Shown here in pieces: positions 50,145-58,176 of a stretch of 64,000 nucleotides of DNA; within the stretch, counting starts at the first letter, position 1; each line of letters opens with the position of its first letter. This DNA is from Mesorhizobium_B sp963522145 (GTDB lineage: Bacteria; Pseudomonadota; Alphaproteobacteria; Rhizobiales; Rhizobiaceae): assembly GCA_963522145.1 (NCBI GenBank), contig CAUQXI010000001.1:1-64000 (forward strand). The letters run 5' to 3'. Under the pieces are notes generated by a model. The model saw only the letters and a program-made list of their open reading frames with translations. It was not told where the DNA came from and ran no database searches. A program made the position numbers and the translations under genes.

Positions 50145-50666
50145 ATGAACGAGTTCACCCTTCGCGTCGCTGCGGCGACGCTTCTCGGCCTGGCCGGCCT
50201 CACTTCGGGTGCAGCCGCGCAGGAGCCGGAATGCGCATGTCGCGCCGCTCCCGGTGCGGTCGGTTCCATCCTTTCTTCAAAGGGTGACGTGATGGTGGCG
50301 CAGTCCGCCGCCTATGCTCCTGCCGGCAAGGGCCAGACTATCGGAGCGGGCTCGCGTGTGATGGTCGGCGCCCAGTCGCAGGCACAGATCAAGCTTGGGG
50401 CCTGCAGCCTGACGCTTGCACCCAATACCACCACGGAAATCCTGAACACGAACGGCGCGCTGTGCGTGGCGACATCGAATGCCGTGCCTGACACGACCGC
50501 TGCCGGGCTTGCAAAGGACGGTTCCTTCGGTGTCACCGATGGGAAGCTCGATTCGTCGGACCTATTGGTCATGGGGTTCACGGCGGGGGGCATTGCCCTG
50601 GTCGCTGCGACGAACGACAGCGATGACGATGATGACAATGGCGGCTCTGTCAGCCTGCAGGACTGA
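50145..50666 (+). CDS. Secreted FecR-like small protein with acidic tail
   Basis: This 173-residue protein begins with a signal peptide (LRVAAATLLGLAGLTSGAAAQE). The mature part resembles a single FecR-type beta domain: GAVGSILSSKGDVMVAQSAAY, GQTIGAGSRVMVGAQSQAQIKLGACSLTLAPNTTTEI. It contains four to five Cys (CACR, GACS, GALC) suggesting disulfides. After a hydrophobic segment (VMGFTAGGIALVAATN) the tail is Asp-rich (DSDDDDDNGG). No known function; its place between the O-acetyltransferase and the export genes suggests a role in polysaccharide surface display or sensing. A terminator follows, so it may be monocistronic. Confidence 0.8.
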   Translation: MNEFTLRVAAATLLGLAGLTSGAAAQEPECACRAAPGAVGSILSSKGDVMVAQSAAYAPAGKGQTIGAGSRVMVGAQSQAQIKLGACSLTLAPNTTTEILNTNGALCVATSNAVPDTTAAGLAKDGSFGVTDGKLDSSDLLVMGFTAGGIALVAATNDSDDDDDNGGSVSLQD

Positions 50667-50708
50667 GCCTCGTCTCGTTTCCGCACCATCAGCGTTCCGA
50701 CCGGTTTC

Positions 50709-50744
50709 GCCTCCGCGCCACTGCGCGCGGAGGCGTCTTCGTTT
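50709..50744 (+). terminator. Rho-independent terminator after the FecR-like gene
   Basis: GCCTCCGCGC (50709-50718) pairs perfectly with GCGCGGAGGC (50725-50734) around a six-base loop, followed by the T-rich GTCTTCGTTT. It lies 43 bases after the FecR-like gene and 190 bases before the CpsB-like gene, separating the two units. Confidence 0.7.
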
Positions 50745-50934
50745 CTGGCGCGGGGCGGCCTCCTGTCCTCCTGCCGCTGCAGGGTGTCGTGATGCCCTGC
50801 TTGCGGGGCGCGGGTGCCCGCCGCCGCGCTTCTGCCTCCGTGCTTCGCATGATCGGGTCCCAAAAGGCGCGCACGGCCGCGGTTCGTCGCTTCACCAGCG
50901 GCTGCATGGCACCGAACATCGCCGAGTTTTTGAA

Positions 50935-51771
50935 TTGATCGATCTGCATTCTCATCTCCTGCCCGGCATCGACGACGGCGCGACTGATCTCGCGGTGTCC
51001 GTCGAGATGGCACGCCGCGCCGTGGCCGACGGCGTGACCGTCATGGCCTGCACACCTCATATCCAGGCAGGTCTCTACGACAATTCGACCCCCGTCATCG
51101 CTGGTGCCGTGGAAAGGCTGCAAGCGGAGCTCGACCGGCAGGGGATCGGCCTGCAGCTGCTGGTCGGTGCCGATATCCACATTGCGCCCGATCTGCCCGA
51201 GCAGCTTTCCTCCGGCTGGTTCCCGACATTGAACGGGACACGCTACTTCCTGTTCGAGCCGCCCCATCACGTGGTTCCTCCGAAGCTCCAGGAACTCGCC
51301 GAGCGCGTGCTTGCGGCGGGCTTCGTGCCCATCCTCACCCACCCCGAGCGGCTCACCTGGACCGAGAACCATTATGAGGTCGTCGAGCGGCTGAACGCGG
51401 CAGGCTGCCTGATCCAGCTGACGGCCGGTTCGATCACCGGCGTCTTCGGGCGCGGCGCAAAGCAGATTTGCGAGCGCATGCTGGACGAAGGGCGCGTGGA
51501 CATCATCGCGTCGGACGCCCACAACCTTGCTGGACGCGCTCCCGGGCTGTCGAAAGCGGCCGAAATCGTCGCGCGGAGGCTGGATGAGGCCGAGGCCGAC
51601 CGCATGGTCCGCCTTTCGCCGCTGGCCATCATGAAGAATGAAACGGTCAGGCCGGTCTTCCGCAACGGCGCATCGCTTCGGAAGCCTGCTTCCGCCCGAA
51701 AACGGTCTGCCACCCAGACGGAAGCGCCGGCGTCGCTGATGCAACGCTTGTTCCGACCTCGCTCACGGTGA
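50935..51771 (+). CDS. CpsB/CapC-type (PHP) protein-tyrosine phosphatase
   Basis: This 278-residue PHP-fold metallophosphatase starts at TTG 50935 (LIDLHSHLLPGIDDGATD). Metal-ligand motifs are DLHSHLLPGIDDG, CTPHIQAGLYDN, PILTHPERLTW and IASDAHN near the end. CpsB/YwqE enzymes dephosphorylate Wzc-type tyrosine kinases and so control chain length; the cognate kinase is two genes downstream. The frame is open far upstream, but upstream codons show no family similarity and no ribosome site. The stop overlaps the next GTG start. Family assignment is firm; the start is less so. Confidence 0.88.
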   Translation: MIDLHSHLLPGIDDGATDLAVSVEMARRAVADGVTVMACTPHIQAGLYDNSTPVIAGAVERLQAELDRQGIGLQLLVGADIHIAPDLPEQLSSGWFPTLNGTRYFLFEPPHHVVPPKLQELAERVLAAGFVPILTHPERLTWTENHYEVVERLNAAGCLIQLTAGSITGVFGRGAKQICERMLDEGRVDIIASDAHNLAGRAPGLSKAAEIVARRLDEAEADRMVRLSPLAIMKNETVRPVFRNGASLRKPASARKRSATQTEAPASLMQRLFRPRSR

Positions 51772-52529
51772 ACGCAGCAATGATGCCCTGCCTCCGTTTC
51801 TTGTTCGCGCTGCTGCTGATCGGCTTGGCTGGCTGCTCCACCTCTGGCAGCGGTTCGCCGGCAGCCGACACCCTTTCGGTGTCCGACCCGACCCTCGCGC
51901 TTGCCGGCGGCGGTGCGCCGGGCTCGCTCAAAGTGGTGACCGACTTACCGCCGCCATCGGGCACGAGCAACGGGGCCGAAGCCTTGCTCAGCGCCGGCGA
52001 CACGCTGACGGTCGAGGTTTTCCGCGTGCCCGATCTCACGCGAACGGTGCAGATCGATGCCAGCGGCACGATCGGGCTGCCCCTGATCGGAAACGTGCAG
52101 GCCGCCAACAAGACCGTGCGGCAGCTGACCAGCGAGATCGAGCGGCTTTATGGAGCGAGCTACCTGCAATCACCCCAGGTGACGGTTCTCGTGAAAGACT
52201 CGATCGGCCAGCGCGTCACCATTGACGGCGAGGTGAGCAAGCCCGGAATCTATCCCGTCGCCGCAGGCTCGACGCTGCTGCAGGCGCTCGCCCAGGCGGG
52301 CGGCTTCAAGCCCAATGCCGATCCGAAGAAGATTTACGTCTTCCGCGACATCGGCGGCCGCAAGCTCGTGGCCAATTATGATGTGGGGGAGATTCGCAGC
52401 GGCAAGAAGCGTGATCCGCGCATCTATGGCGGCGACACGGTGATCTCGTTCACCTCGCAGTCGAAGGTGGCAATGCAGAACCTCAAGGAGGCGCTCGGTC
52501 TCGTGCGTCTGGTGCCGATGGGGCTTTGA
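51768..52529 (+). CDS. Wza-like polysaccharide export lipoprotein
   Basis: This 253-residue outer-membrane auxiliary protein has a lipobox signal peptide (LRFLFALLLIGLAGC, Cys at about residue 22). The mature part has Poly_export (LLSAGDTLTVEVFRVPDLTRTVQIDASGTIGLPLIG) and SLBB (GQRVTIDGEVSKPGIYPVAAGSTLLQALAQAGGF) domains. It is shorter than E. coli Wza, closer to the rhizobial ExoF/GumB type, and would form the periplasmic-outer-membrane pore partner of the Wzc-like kinase. It starts with GTG overlapping the phosphatase stop. Confidence 0.9.
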   Translation: MNAAMMPCLRFLFALLLIGLAGCSTSGSGSPAADTLSVSDPTLALAGGGAPGSLKVVTDLPPPSGTSNGAEALLSAGDTLTVEVFRVPDLTRTVQIDASGTIGLPLIGNVQAANKTVRQLTSEIERLYGASYLQSPQVTVLVKDSIGQRVTIDGEVSKPGIYPVAAGSTLLQALAQAGGFKPNADPKKIYVFRDIGGRKLVANYDVGEIRSGKKRDPRIYGGDTVISFTSQSKVAMQNLKEALGLVRLVPMGL

Positions 52530-52781
52530 CATGCCGCTTCCCCGGATGACATAGAAAAGACATGGCGCAACTGCCTGAAGCTCAGGGTTGCGATCGACGG
52601 GAAGGCGGTTTTGCTTTCCGTCCTGGTGACCTGAGGGACTGTTTGTTGGCGCCGGCTTCCTCTCACCCGGTGCGTTTGTTGAACATGCGTCAGAAAGCAG
52701 GCGCTTGCCGCGACGGCGGCGCGCGCCTTCGCAGTCAAGAAAATCTCCGTTTCACGCTGTCAAACAGGTCGGCCTAAGACG
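52530..52781 (+). other. Spacer between wza-like and wzc-like genes
   Basis: This 252-base spacer breaks an otherwise tightly packed operon. It contains a stem (about 52596-52622, GACGGGAAG with CTTTCCGTC) but no T-run, and no convincing gene. An internal promoter is possible but none could be identified. Confidence 0.35.
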
Positions 52782-55160
52782 ATGCTCGACAGAACCCCTC
52801 AAGCCCCGCTCGGCCTTCCAGGCCGCTCGCAGGCGCTCGCCGCCCATTATGATCTGCCGCTGCGGCACATGGGCGGCTATGAGACCGAAGTCGAGACGGA
52901 GCGCGACGATTCGCTCAACCCCCTGAAGCTCTTGCTTCTGGCGCTGCATTACCGTTTCCTGCTGCTGACGCTGATCGTGGTCGGCCTCTTCGGCGGGGTG
53001 ATCTACACCTATATGCAGACGCCGAAATACCAGGCCAGCACGCGCGTCGAGATCATGATGCCCTCGGCTAAGGTGTTCCAGGACATGGAGATGGTGTCCG
53101 AGGGCACGGATATGCGGGCCTTCCTGACCGCGCGCGAAAAACTCCGGAGCCGGGCGCTCGCGCAGCGCGTGGCCTTTCAGCTCGGCCTGACCGAGCGCGC
53201 CGACTTCCTTTTTCCCAAGCCGGAATTCTCCGTCTTCAACGTGCTGTCGCGCGCATTCGGCCTCCACCATACGCCTGCGGTCGACGAGACCACGCCCGAA
53301 ACGCGGGAAAAGATCGCGATCGGCCGGTTGCTCGACAATCTGGGCGTCGAGCTCGTCAACAATACGAGCCTGCTTGCCATCACCTATCGCGATCAGAACC
53401 GGCAATATGCCGCCGAGATCGCCAACCAGTTCGCCCAGAGCTTCATCGACCAGCGTGTCGACCAGACCAGCCAGACCTCCGACCTCGCGCGGCAGTTCAT
53501 CCAGGATCAGGTGATCCAGGTGAAGGCGCGGCTGCAGACGGCGGAAAAGGAGCTGGTGGATTACGCCAAGACCGCCCGCATCACTGCGACGGGAGAGGAC
53601 AGCTCGCTGATCGCGTCCAACATCCAAGAGCTTAACAAGGCTCTGTCGGCCGCCATCCAGGAGAAGCTCGATTCCGGCCGCCTGGTCCAGCAGATCGATG
53701 CAGGCCAGGCGCCTTATCTCGAGCAGGTGCTTGAAAGCGATGCGCTCGGCAAACTGCGCTCGGACCTTGCCGTCAAGCGCGCCGAGTATCAGCAGAAGCT
53801 CGGCCAGTTCAAGCCGGGCTTCCCCGAGATGGTGCAGCTTCAGGGCCAGATCCGCGAGATGACCGACCAGCTCGCCAAGGGCACCCAGGCCATCGCCCAG
53901 TCGATCAAGCTGAAATATCAGGAAGCGACCGCCAAGGAGGAGGACTTGCGGGCCAAGCTTGCCGAGCTTGAGCAAGAGAACGTGGCCTATCAGGACAAGA
54001 ACATCCAGTACACGATCCTGAAGCGCGAGGTGGATTCGCAGCGCTCACAGTATGACGGGCTGATCAGCAAGCTGAACGATGCCGGCGTTTCATCCGAGCT
54101 CCGGACGCAGAACATGTCCGTGGTGGACGCCGCTGTGGCGCCAGGAGCGCCGTTCTCGCCGAGCCTCAGCCGCAACGTGATGATGGCGCTGCTGCTGGCT
54201 GGAGTGGTGGGCGCGGCCATCATCTATGTGCTCGAACTGCTCAACAACACCTTCACCAATCCCGAGCAGATCGAAAAGGAGATCGGGCTGTCCGTTCTGG
54301 GCATCCTGCCGCGCGTCGAGGAGCGCACCTTCCAGACCGCGCTGCTCGACCAGAAGTCTGGCATCTCGGAAGCCTATCGATCGCTGCGGACCTCGCTCCA
54401 GTTCTCCGGCACGGAAGGCGCGCCCCGCACCCTGCTCGTGACAAGCTCCGAGCCTGCGGAAGGCAAGTCCACCACCTCGCTCAAGCTCGCACAGGATTTC
54501 GCGGCACTCGGCGCGCGCGTGATCGTGATCGACGCCGACCTGCGCAAGCCCAACCTTCACAGGCTGATATCGCTCGACAATGCGGTGGGCCTCAGCAACA
54601 TCCTGACCAACACCGTGCGGAAGGAAGACCTTTCCTCCATCATCCGCAAGACGACGACGCCTAATGTGATGGCCATCACCTCGGGCACCATCCCGCCCAA
54701 TCCAGCCGACCTCTTATCCTCCCCGAAGATGGCGCTGATCCTCAGGGCGCTGTCGAGCAAGTTCGATCTCGTGGTGATCGATGCGCCGCCCGTTGTCGGC
54801 CTGTCGGACGCGCCGATCCTGAGCCGGCTCGCTGAAGCCACCTTGTTCGTGATCTCCACCAATCAGGTGACGCGCAAGGCGGCGAAGACGGCGGTCAAGC
54901 GGGTCAAGGCGGCGGGCGGCCATGTGGTGGGCGCCGTGATGTCGAAATTCGCGATCAACAAGTTCGACTACAATTATAGCTACAGCTACAAGTATATGAA
55001 TTATCAGTATTATTCCTATGGCGGCGACAAGGGGGAGAAATCGGATGCAGCCCCGGAAGTCGGAGGCCAGAAGAGTTTGGGCCTGGGCTGGTTCGGCCGT
55101 CGTGGTTCTGGCGGCCGTGGTCAGCTCGGCCCAGCAGACGAGCCGGTGGCTGGAGTCTAG
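52782..55160 (+). CDS. Wzc/GumC-type polysaccharide co-polymerase with BY-kinase domain
   Basis: This 792-residue protein joins a Wzz-like co-polymerase part to a tyrosine kinase. Two membrane helices bracket a long periplasmic coiled coil: about residues 45-75 (LLLLALHYRFLLLTLIVVGLFGGVIYTYM) and 465-490 (NVMMALLLAGVVGAAIIYVLELL). The kinase has Walker A (SSEPAEGKSTTS, about 553-565), Walker A' (VIVIDADLRKPN) and Walker B (LVVIDAPPVVGL). The C-terminal tail has a Tyr cluster (about 728-747, nine Tyr within 20 residues) for autophosphorylation. Phosphatase CpsB is encoded two genes upstream. The 3' end overlaps the next gene by 116 bases. Confidence 0.94.
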   Translation: MLDRTPQAPLGLPGRSQALAAHYDLPLRHMGGYETEVETERDDSLNPLKLLLLALHYRFLLLTLIVVGLFGGVIYTYMQTPKYQASTRVEIMMPSAKVFQDMEMVSEGTDMRAFLTAREKLRSRALAQRVAFQLGLTERADFLFPKPEFSVFNVLSRAFGLHHTPAVDETTPETREKIAIGRLLDNLGVELVNNTSLLAITYRDQNRQYAAEIANQFAQSFIDQRVDQTSQTSDLARQFIQDQVIQVKARLQTAEKELVDYAKTARITATGEDSSLIASNIQELNKALSAAIQEKLDSGRLVQQIDAGQAPYLEQVLESDALGKLRSDLAVKRAEYQQKLGQFKPGFPEMVQLQGQIREMTDQLAKGTQAIAQSIKLKYQEATAKEEDLRAKLAELEQENVAYQDKNIQYTILKREVDSQRSQYDGLISKLNDAGVSSELRTQNMSVVDAAVAPGAPFSPSLSRNVMMALLLAGVVGAAIIYVLELLNNTFTNPEQIEKEIGLSVLGILPRVEERTFQTALLDQKSGISEAYRSLRTSLQFSGTEGAPRTLLVTSSEPAEGKSTTSLKLAQDFAALGARVIVIDADLRKPNLHRLISLDNAVGLSNILTNTVRKEDLSSIIRKTTTPNVMAITSGTIPPNPADLLSSPKMALILRALSSKFDLVVIDAPPVVGLSDAPILSRLAEATLFVISTNQVTRKAAKTAVKRVKAAGGHVVGAVMSKFAINKFDYNYSYSYKYMNYQYYSYGGDKGEKSDAAPEVGGQKSLGLGWFGRRGSGGRGQLGPADEPVAGV

Positions 55161-56274
55161 CAATCCGCGACTGGCGCGGGCGTTCAATCCGATCAGCAGC
55201 CAGGCGGTTGTGGACGACATCCGCGCCCGCGTTCGGGGCAATGAGGCCGTTCCCGGAAGCATTGCCGACGCAGGCTTGAGCTTCAGCCCTGTCGATGCCC
55301 GCCTTTACAGCCTCCAAGGTGAGGTCGCATTGCGCGCCGGCGACAAGGAGGAGGCCGCGCGCTTCTTCACGCGCGCGCTGGGCGTGTCCAAGACTGAGCC
55401 GCTGGCGCTTCGCCGCATGTTCGCGCTGGCCGCGGAACGGCAGGATTATCGGAGCGCCGTTTCCTTTCTCGACATCTGGCTGCGCCGCTGGCCCGAGCGT
55501 TATGAGGGCATCGCGCCGGTCATGCCCGCGATCCTCAGCCAGCCCTCCGGTTACGCTGCCGTTCTCGACCTGCTTCACAGCGGGGTTCCATGGAGTGGTC
55601 GCCTTTTGAGCAATCTCAGCAAAGTGCCCGAAACAGGCCCTCTCGCCTATCGACTGGTGTCCGACCTGGATGCCGCGGGTCGACGTCTGCCGGCTGCCGA
55701 AAATCGCACGGTGCTCGTCAACCTCGTTGCCGCGAAATGGTTCGAGCTTGGCTATCGCCTGTTTATCCGCTCGCTGGACGAGAGCGAGCGTCCGCTGGCA
55801 GGCTATGTGTTCGACGGGGATTTCACACGGGCCAGCACGAGGCGCCCCTTCGAGTGGCTGGCTCACTCCGTTCCCGGGATACAGCTCTCGCTCGGCCCTG
55901 CCGAGGGGAAGCCGTCGGGCGCGCGTATCCGCTTCCTGTCCAAGCCCATCAAGCAGGTCGGCTTGCAGCAATGGACCTTTATGCCGCCCGGCCGCTACAC
56001 GCTCGCGATCCGCTCCTCGGGCAGCGGCCTCAAGCTGCCGAAGGGCCTGTTCTGGAGCCTGCGCTGCAACGGCGCGCAGGAGCTCGCACGTATTCCGGTG
56101 GAGGAAAGCAGCTACCGCGACGTGGAAGCAACGGCAGAGTTCACCATCGAGCAGCAGACCTGTCCCCTTCAGAATCTCAAGCTGCAAAGCGGCCTGACCA
56201 CCGATAGCTGGAAATTCCGCTATGAGGGGCTTCTGGAGATTTCGTCCGTTTCGATCAGGAAGCTTGCCTCGTGA
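55045..56274 (+). CDS. Membrane-anchored helical-repeat protein of unknown function
   Basis: This 409-residue protein has one N-terminal membrane segment (VWAWAGSAVVVLAAVVSSA, residues 10-28), then TPR-like helices (about 50-210: RLYSLQGEVALRAGDKEEAARFFTRAL, ALRRMFALAAERQDYRSAVSFLDIWL) and a C-terminal beta-rich region (about 240-409: GYVFDGDFTRASTRRPFEW, PGRYTLAIRSSG, LFWSLRCNG). ATG 55045 has the strong ribosome site GGGGGAG seven bases upstream, inside the wzc gene, giving a 116-base out-of-frame overlap. It sits between the co-polymerase and the ligase/polymerase, so a periplasmic assembly role is likely but unproven. Confidence 0.82.
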   Translation: MQPRKSEARRVWAWAGSAVVVLAAVVSSAQQTSRWLESSNPRLARAFNPISSQAVVDDIRARVRGNEAVPGSIADAGLSFSPVDARLYSLQGEVALRAGDKEEAARFFTRALGVSKTEPLALRRMFALAAERQDYRSAVSFLDIWLRRWPERYEGIAPVMPAILSQPSGYAAVLDLLHSGVPWSGRLLSNLSKVPETGPLAYRLVSDLDAAGRRLPAAENRTVLVNLVAAKWFELGYRLFIRSLDESERPLAGYVFDGDFTRASTRRPFEWLAHSVPGIQLSLGPAEGKPSGARIRFLSKPIKQVGLQQWTFMPPGRYTLAIRSSGSGLKLPKGLFWSLRCNGAQELARIPVEESSYRDVEATAEFTIEQQTCPLQNLKLQSGLTTDSWKFRYEGLLEISSVSIRKLAS

Positions 56275-57617
56275 GGCAGACCATCGACAAGCGCAAGAAC
56301 CTGCTCGGGCTCACCCTGTTTGTTGTTCTGCTGACCGGAGGCGGAGCCGCGCCCGGCATCTGGACGGATACCGTTCTGCAGGTGGCGGTGATGGCGGTTT
56401 CCGTTTACTGCCTCGCGACCGCGCCCGAAGAGGCCAGGTCGGTGCCGCCGCTGGTCAACAGGCTGATGCTGCTGATCCTTCTCGTCTCGGCCTATCAGCT
56501 TGTGCCTCTTCCGAGCGCGCTCGTGAACATGCTGCGCCCCGAGACCGTGGCCGCGCCTTCGAGCAGCTCGATCGGCTTCCTGACGCTCGATCTCGATCGC
56601 ACGCTGTCCTGCCTGATCACGGTCGGAACGCTGCTGCTCTTCTTCCGCGCGGTGCTTGAGCTCAGCACCGCCCAAACCGCCAATCTGCTACCGTTCCTGC
56701 TCGCCGGCGCCGCGTGCAACGGGCTGATCGCCCTGATCCAGTATTCGGTCACGGAGAAGGTGGAACTGGAAGGCGTGCTTCCCTACACGATCAGGGCCGG
56801 CATCTTCGCCAACCAGAACCATTTCGCCACGCTGATGTTCGTGACGATCCCGTTTCTGATCTTCTGGGGCATCTTCAAGGAACGGCTGCTGATGAGCGTC
56901 GTCGGCCTGCTCGCGCTTCTGCTTGTGCTGTTTGCGGCCGGATCGCGCGCGGGCATCCTGATCGGGCTCGTGATCAGCGCGGCGTCCTTTCCCATCCTGC
57001 GCGTGAAATCACCCCGCTTCGTGCTTGCCGGCTTCGCTTGCATCCTGATCCTTGCGGTGTTTCTTGTCGGCGCATGGTCGCAGTTCGAGCTGCAGCCGCT
57101 CGATGCGCAGATCGGCCGCGCGACATTCGCCCGAACCACGATCGACGGAATCCGCGACAACTGGCTGACAGGGGTGGGCTTTGGCGTGTTTCCAGGCGCA
57201 TACGCTCTTTACGAGCGCAGCGAGGATATCTTCGGCGCCTATGTGAACCACGCCCACAATGAGTATCTGGAGATCGTGTTCGAAGGCGGGCTGCCGGCTG
57301 TTATCGCCCTGCTCGCCTTCTTTGCGGCATTGGCGACCCGGCTGCCATTCGTTCTCCGAACGCCGCTCAAGCGCGCCGCCTTCCTGTCGATGTTCTTCAT
57401 CATGGTCCACTCGGCGGTGGACTATCCCCTGCGGACCATGGCGATCGCGCTTGTTTTTGCTTTTCTCCTTGCCGTCATCTTCCAGGGCGAGGACGAAGGC
57501 ACTTCAAGAAGTCGAAGGGAAGGGCGCCGTGTGTCGATCCACACGCCTCCCGCTGCCTCAGACGCCGACGCCGCGGACATCCTTGTCCTTGAGCCTCATG
57601 ATGTAACGCGCGTCTAA
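56271..57617 (+). CDS. O-antigen ligase/polymerase-family membrane protein
   Basis: This 448-residue protein has about ten to twelve membrane helices and the Wzy_C/WaaL signature: RAGIFANQNHFATLMFVTIPFLIF, AAGSRAGILIGLVIS, and a periplasmic loop with GVGFGVFPGAY and YVNHAHNEYLEIVFEGGLPAVI. It is a second polymerase-like protein beside 34362-35744. It may be the real polymerase, or attach the chain to lipid or other acceptor. GTG 56271 overlaps the upstream stop. It ends the polysaccharide module. Confidence 0.9.
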   Translation: MRQTIDKRKNLLGLTLFVVLLTGGGAAPGIWTDTVLQVAVMAVSVYCLATAPEEARSVPPLVNRLMLLILLVSAYQLVPLPSALVNMLRPETVAAPSSSSIGFLTLDLDRTLSCLITVGTLLLFFRAVLELSTAQTANLLPFLLAGAACNGLIALIQYSVTEKVELEGVLPYTIRAGIFANQNHFATLMFVTIPFLIFWGIFKERLLMSVVGLLALLLVLFAAGSRAGILIGLVISAASFPILRVKSPRFVLAGFACILILAVFLVGAWSQFELQPLDAQIGRATFARTTIDGIRDNWLTGVGFGVFPGAYALYERSEDIFGAYVNHAHNEYLEIVFEGGLPAVIALLAFFAALATRLPFVLRTPLKRAAFLSMFFIMVHSAVDYPLRTMAIALVFAFLLAVIFQGEDEGTSRSRREGRRVSIHTPPAASDADAADILVLEPHDVTRV

Positions 57618-57699
57618 CGTCGGTTGCCGCGGATCCGACAACGGGTTCGTGGCAATCGAGCCTGCCTTCTGGAACGTTTGGAGTCAGGCCTCGTTCATC

Positions 57700-57719
57700 C
57701 CACCTCGGAGGTGGCGATG
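57700..57719 (+). promoter_or_regulatory. Hairpin covering the ribosome site of the first DUF2382 gene
   Basis: CCACCT (57700-57705) and AGGTGG (57709-57714) are perfect 6-base arms around CGG. The Shine-Dalgarno GGAGG (57707-57711) lies in the loop and right arm, five bases before ATG 57717. Folding would hide the ribosome site, as in thermosensor or coupling stems. Confidence 0.45.
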
Positions 57720-58157
57720 GCGCAGGCGGAAACAAAAACGATCCCCATCGTTGCTGAAGAACTGAGCGTTCACACCCGGGCGGTTCGCACGGGACGCGTG
57801 CGCGTGGAAACCAATACGGAGCTCGTTGAAGAGTTGGCGGCGGCCGAGCTTCAAACGAGCGAGGTGGAAGTGACACGGATTGCTGTCGGCCGCGAGGTCG
57901 ATGCCGTGCCGGACGTGCGTATCGAAGGGGACACCACCATCGTTCCTGTGATGGAGGAAGTGCTCTTCGTTCAGAAGCGGCTCGTTCTCAAGGAAGAGTT
58001 GCATATCACGCGTCGCGTGGCTTCCGAGTCCGTGGAAGTCCCGGTCACACTGCGAAAGCAGTCCGCGACCGTGACGCGTCTGGACGAGGAGGATTCTCCT
58101 GTTCCTTCGGCTTCCGTTTCTTCAGACCCTAAGCCTTCAAACCGAAACAACTCCTAA
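57717..58157 (+). CDS. YsnF/AvaK (DUF2382) domain protein, short form
   Basis: This 146-residue protein carries one DUF2382 domain: TIPIVAEELSVHTRAVRTGRVRVET, then VEVTRIAVGREVDAVPDVRIEGDTTIVPVMEEVLFVQKRLVLKEELHITRR, and a Ser/Pro tail. The family is linked to general stress and desiccation responses and has no known enzyme activity. It is followed 19 bases later by a longer family member. A stem may hide its ribosome site. Confidence 0.86.
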   Translation: MAQAETKTIPIVAEELSVHTRAVRTGRVRVETNTELVEELAAAELQTSEVEVTRIAVGREVDAVPDVRIEGDTTIVPVMEEVLFVQKRLVLKEELHITRRVASESVEVPVTLRKQSATVTRLDEEDSPVPSASVSSDPKPSNRNNS

Positions 58158-58176
58158 CCCCAGCGAGGACACGATC

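Noticed and set aside
52562..52777. 71-residue plus-strand frame between the wza-like and wzc-like genes
   Set aside because: Arg/Gly/Ala-rich with no family resemblance and no convincing start signal.
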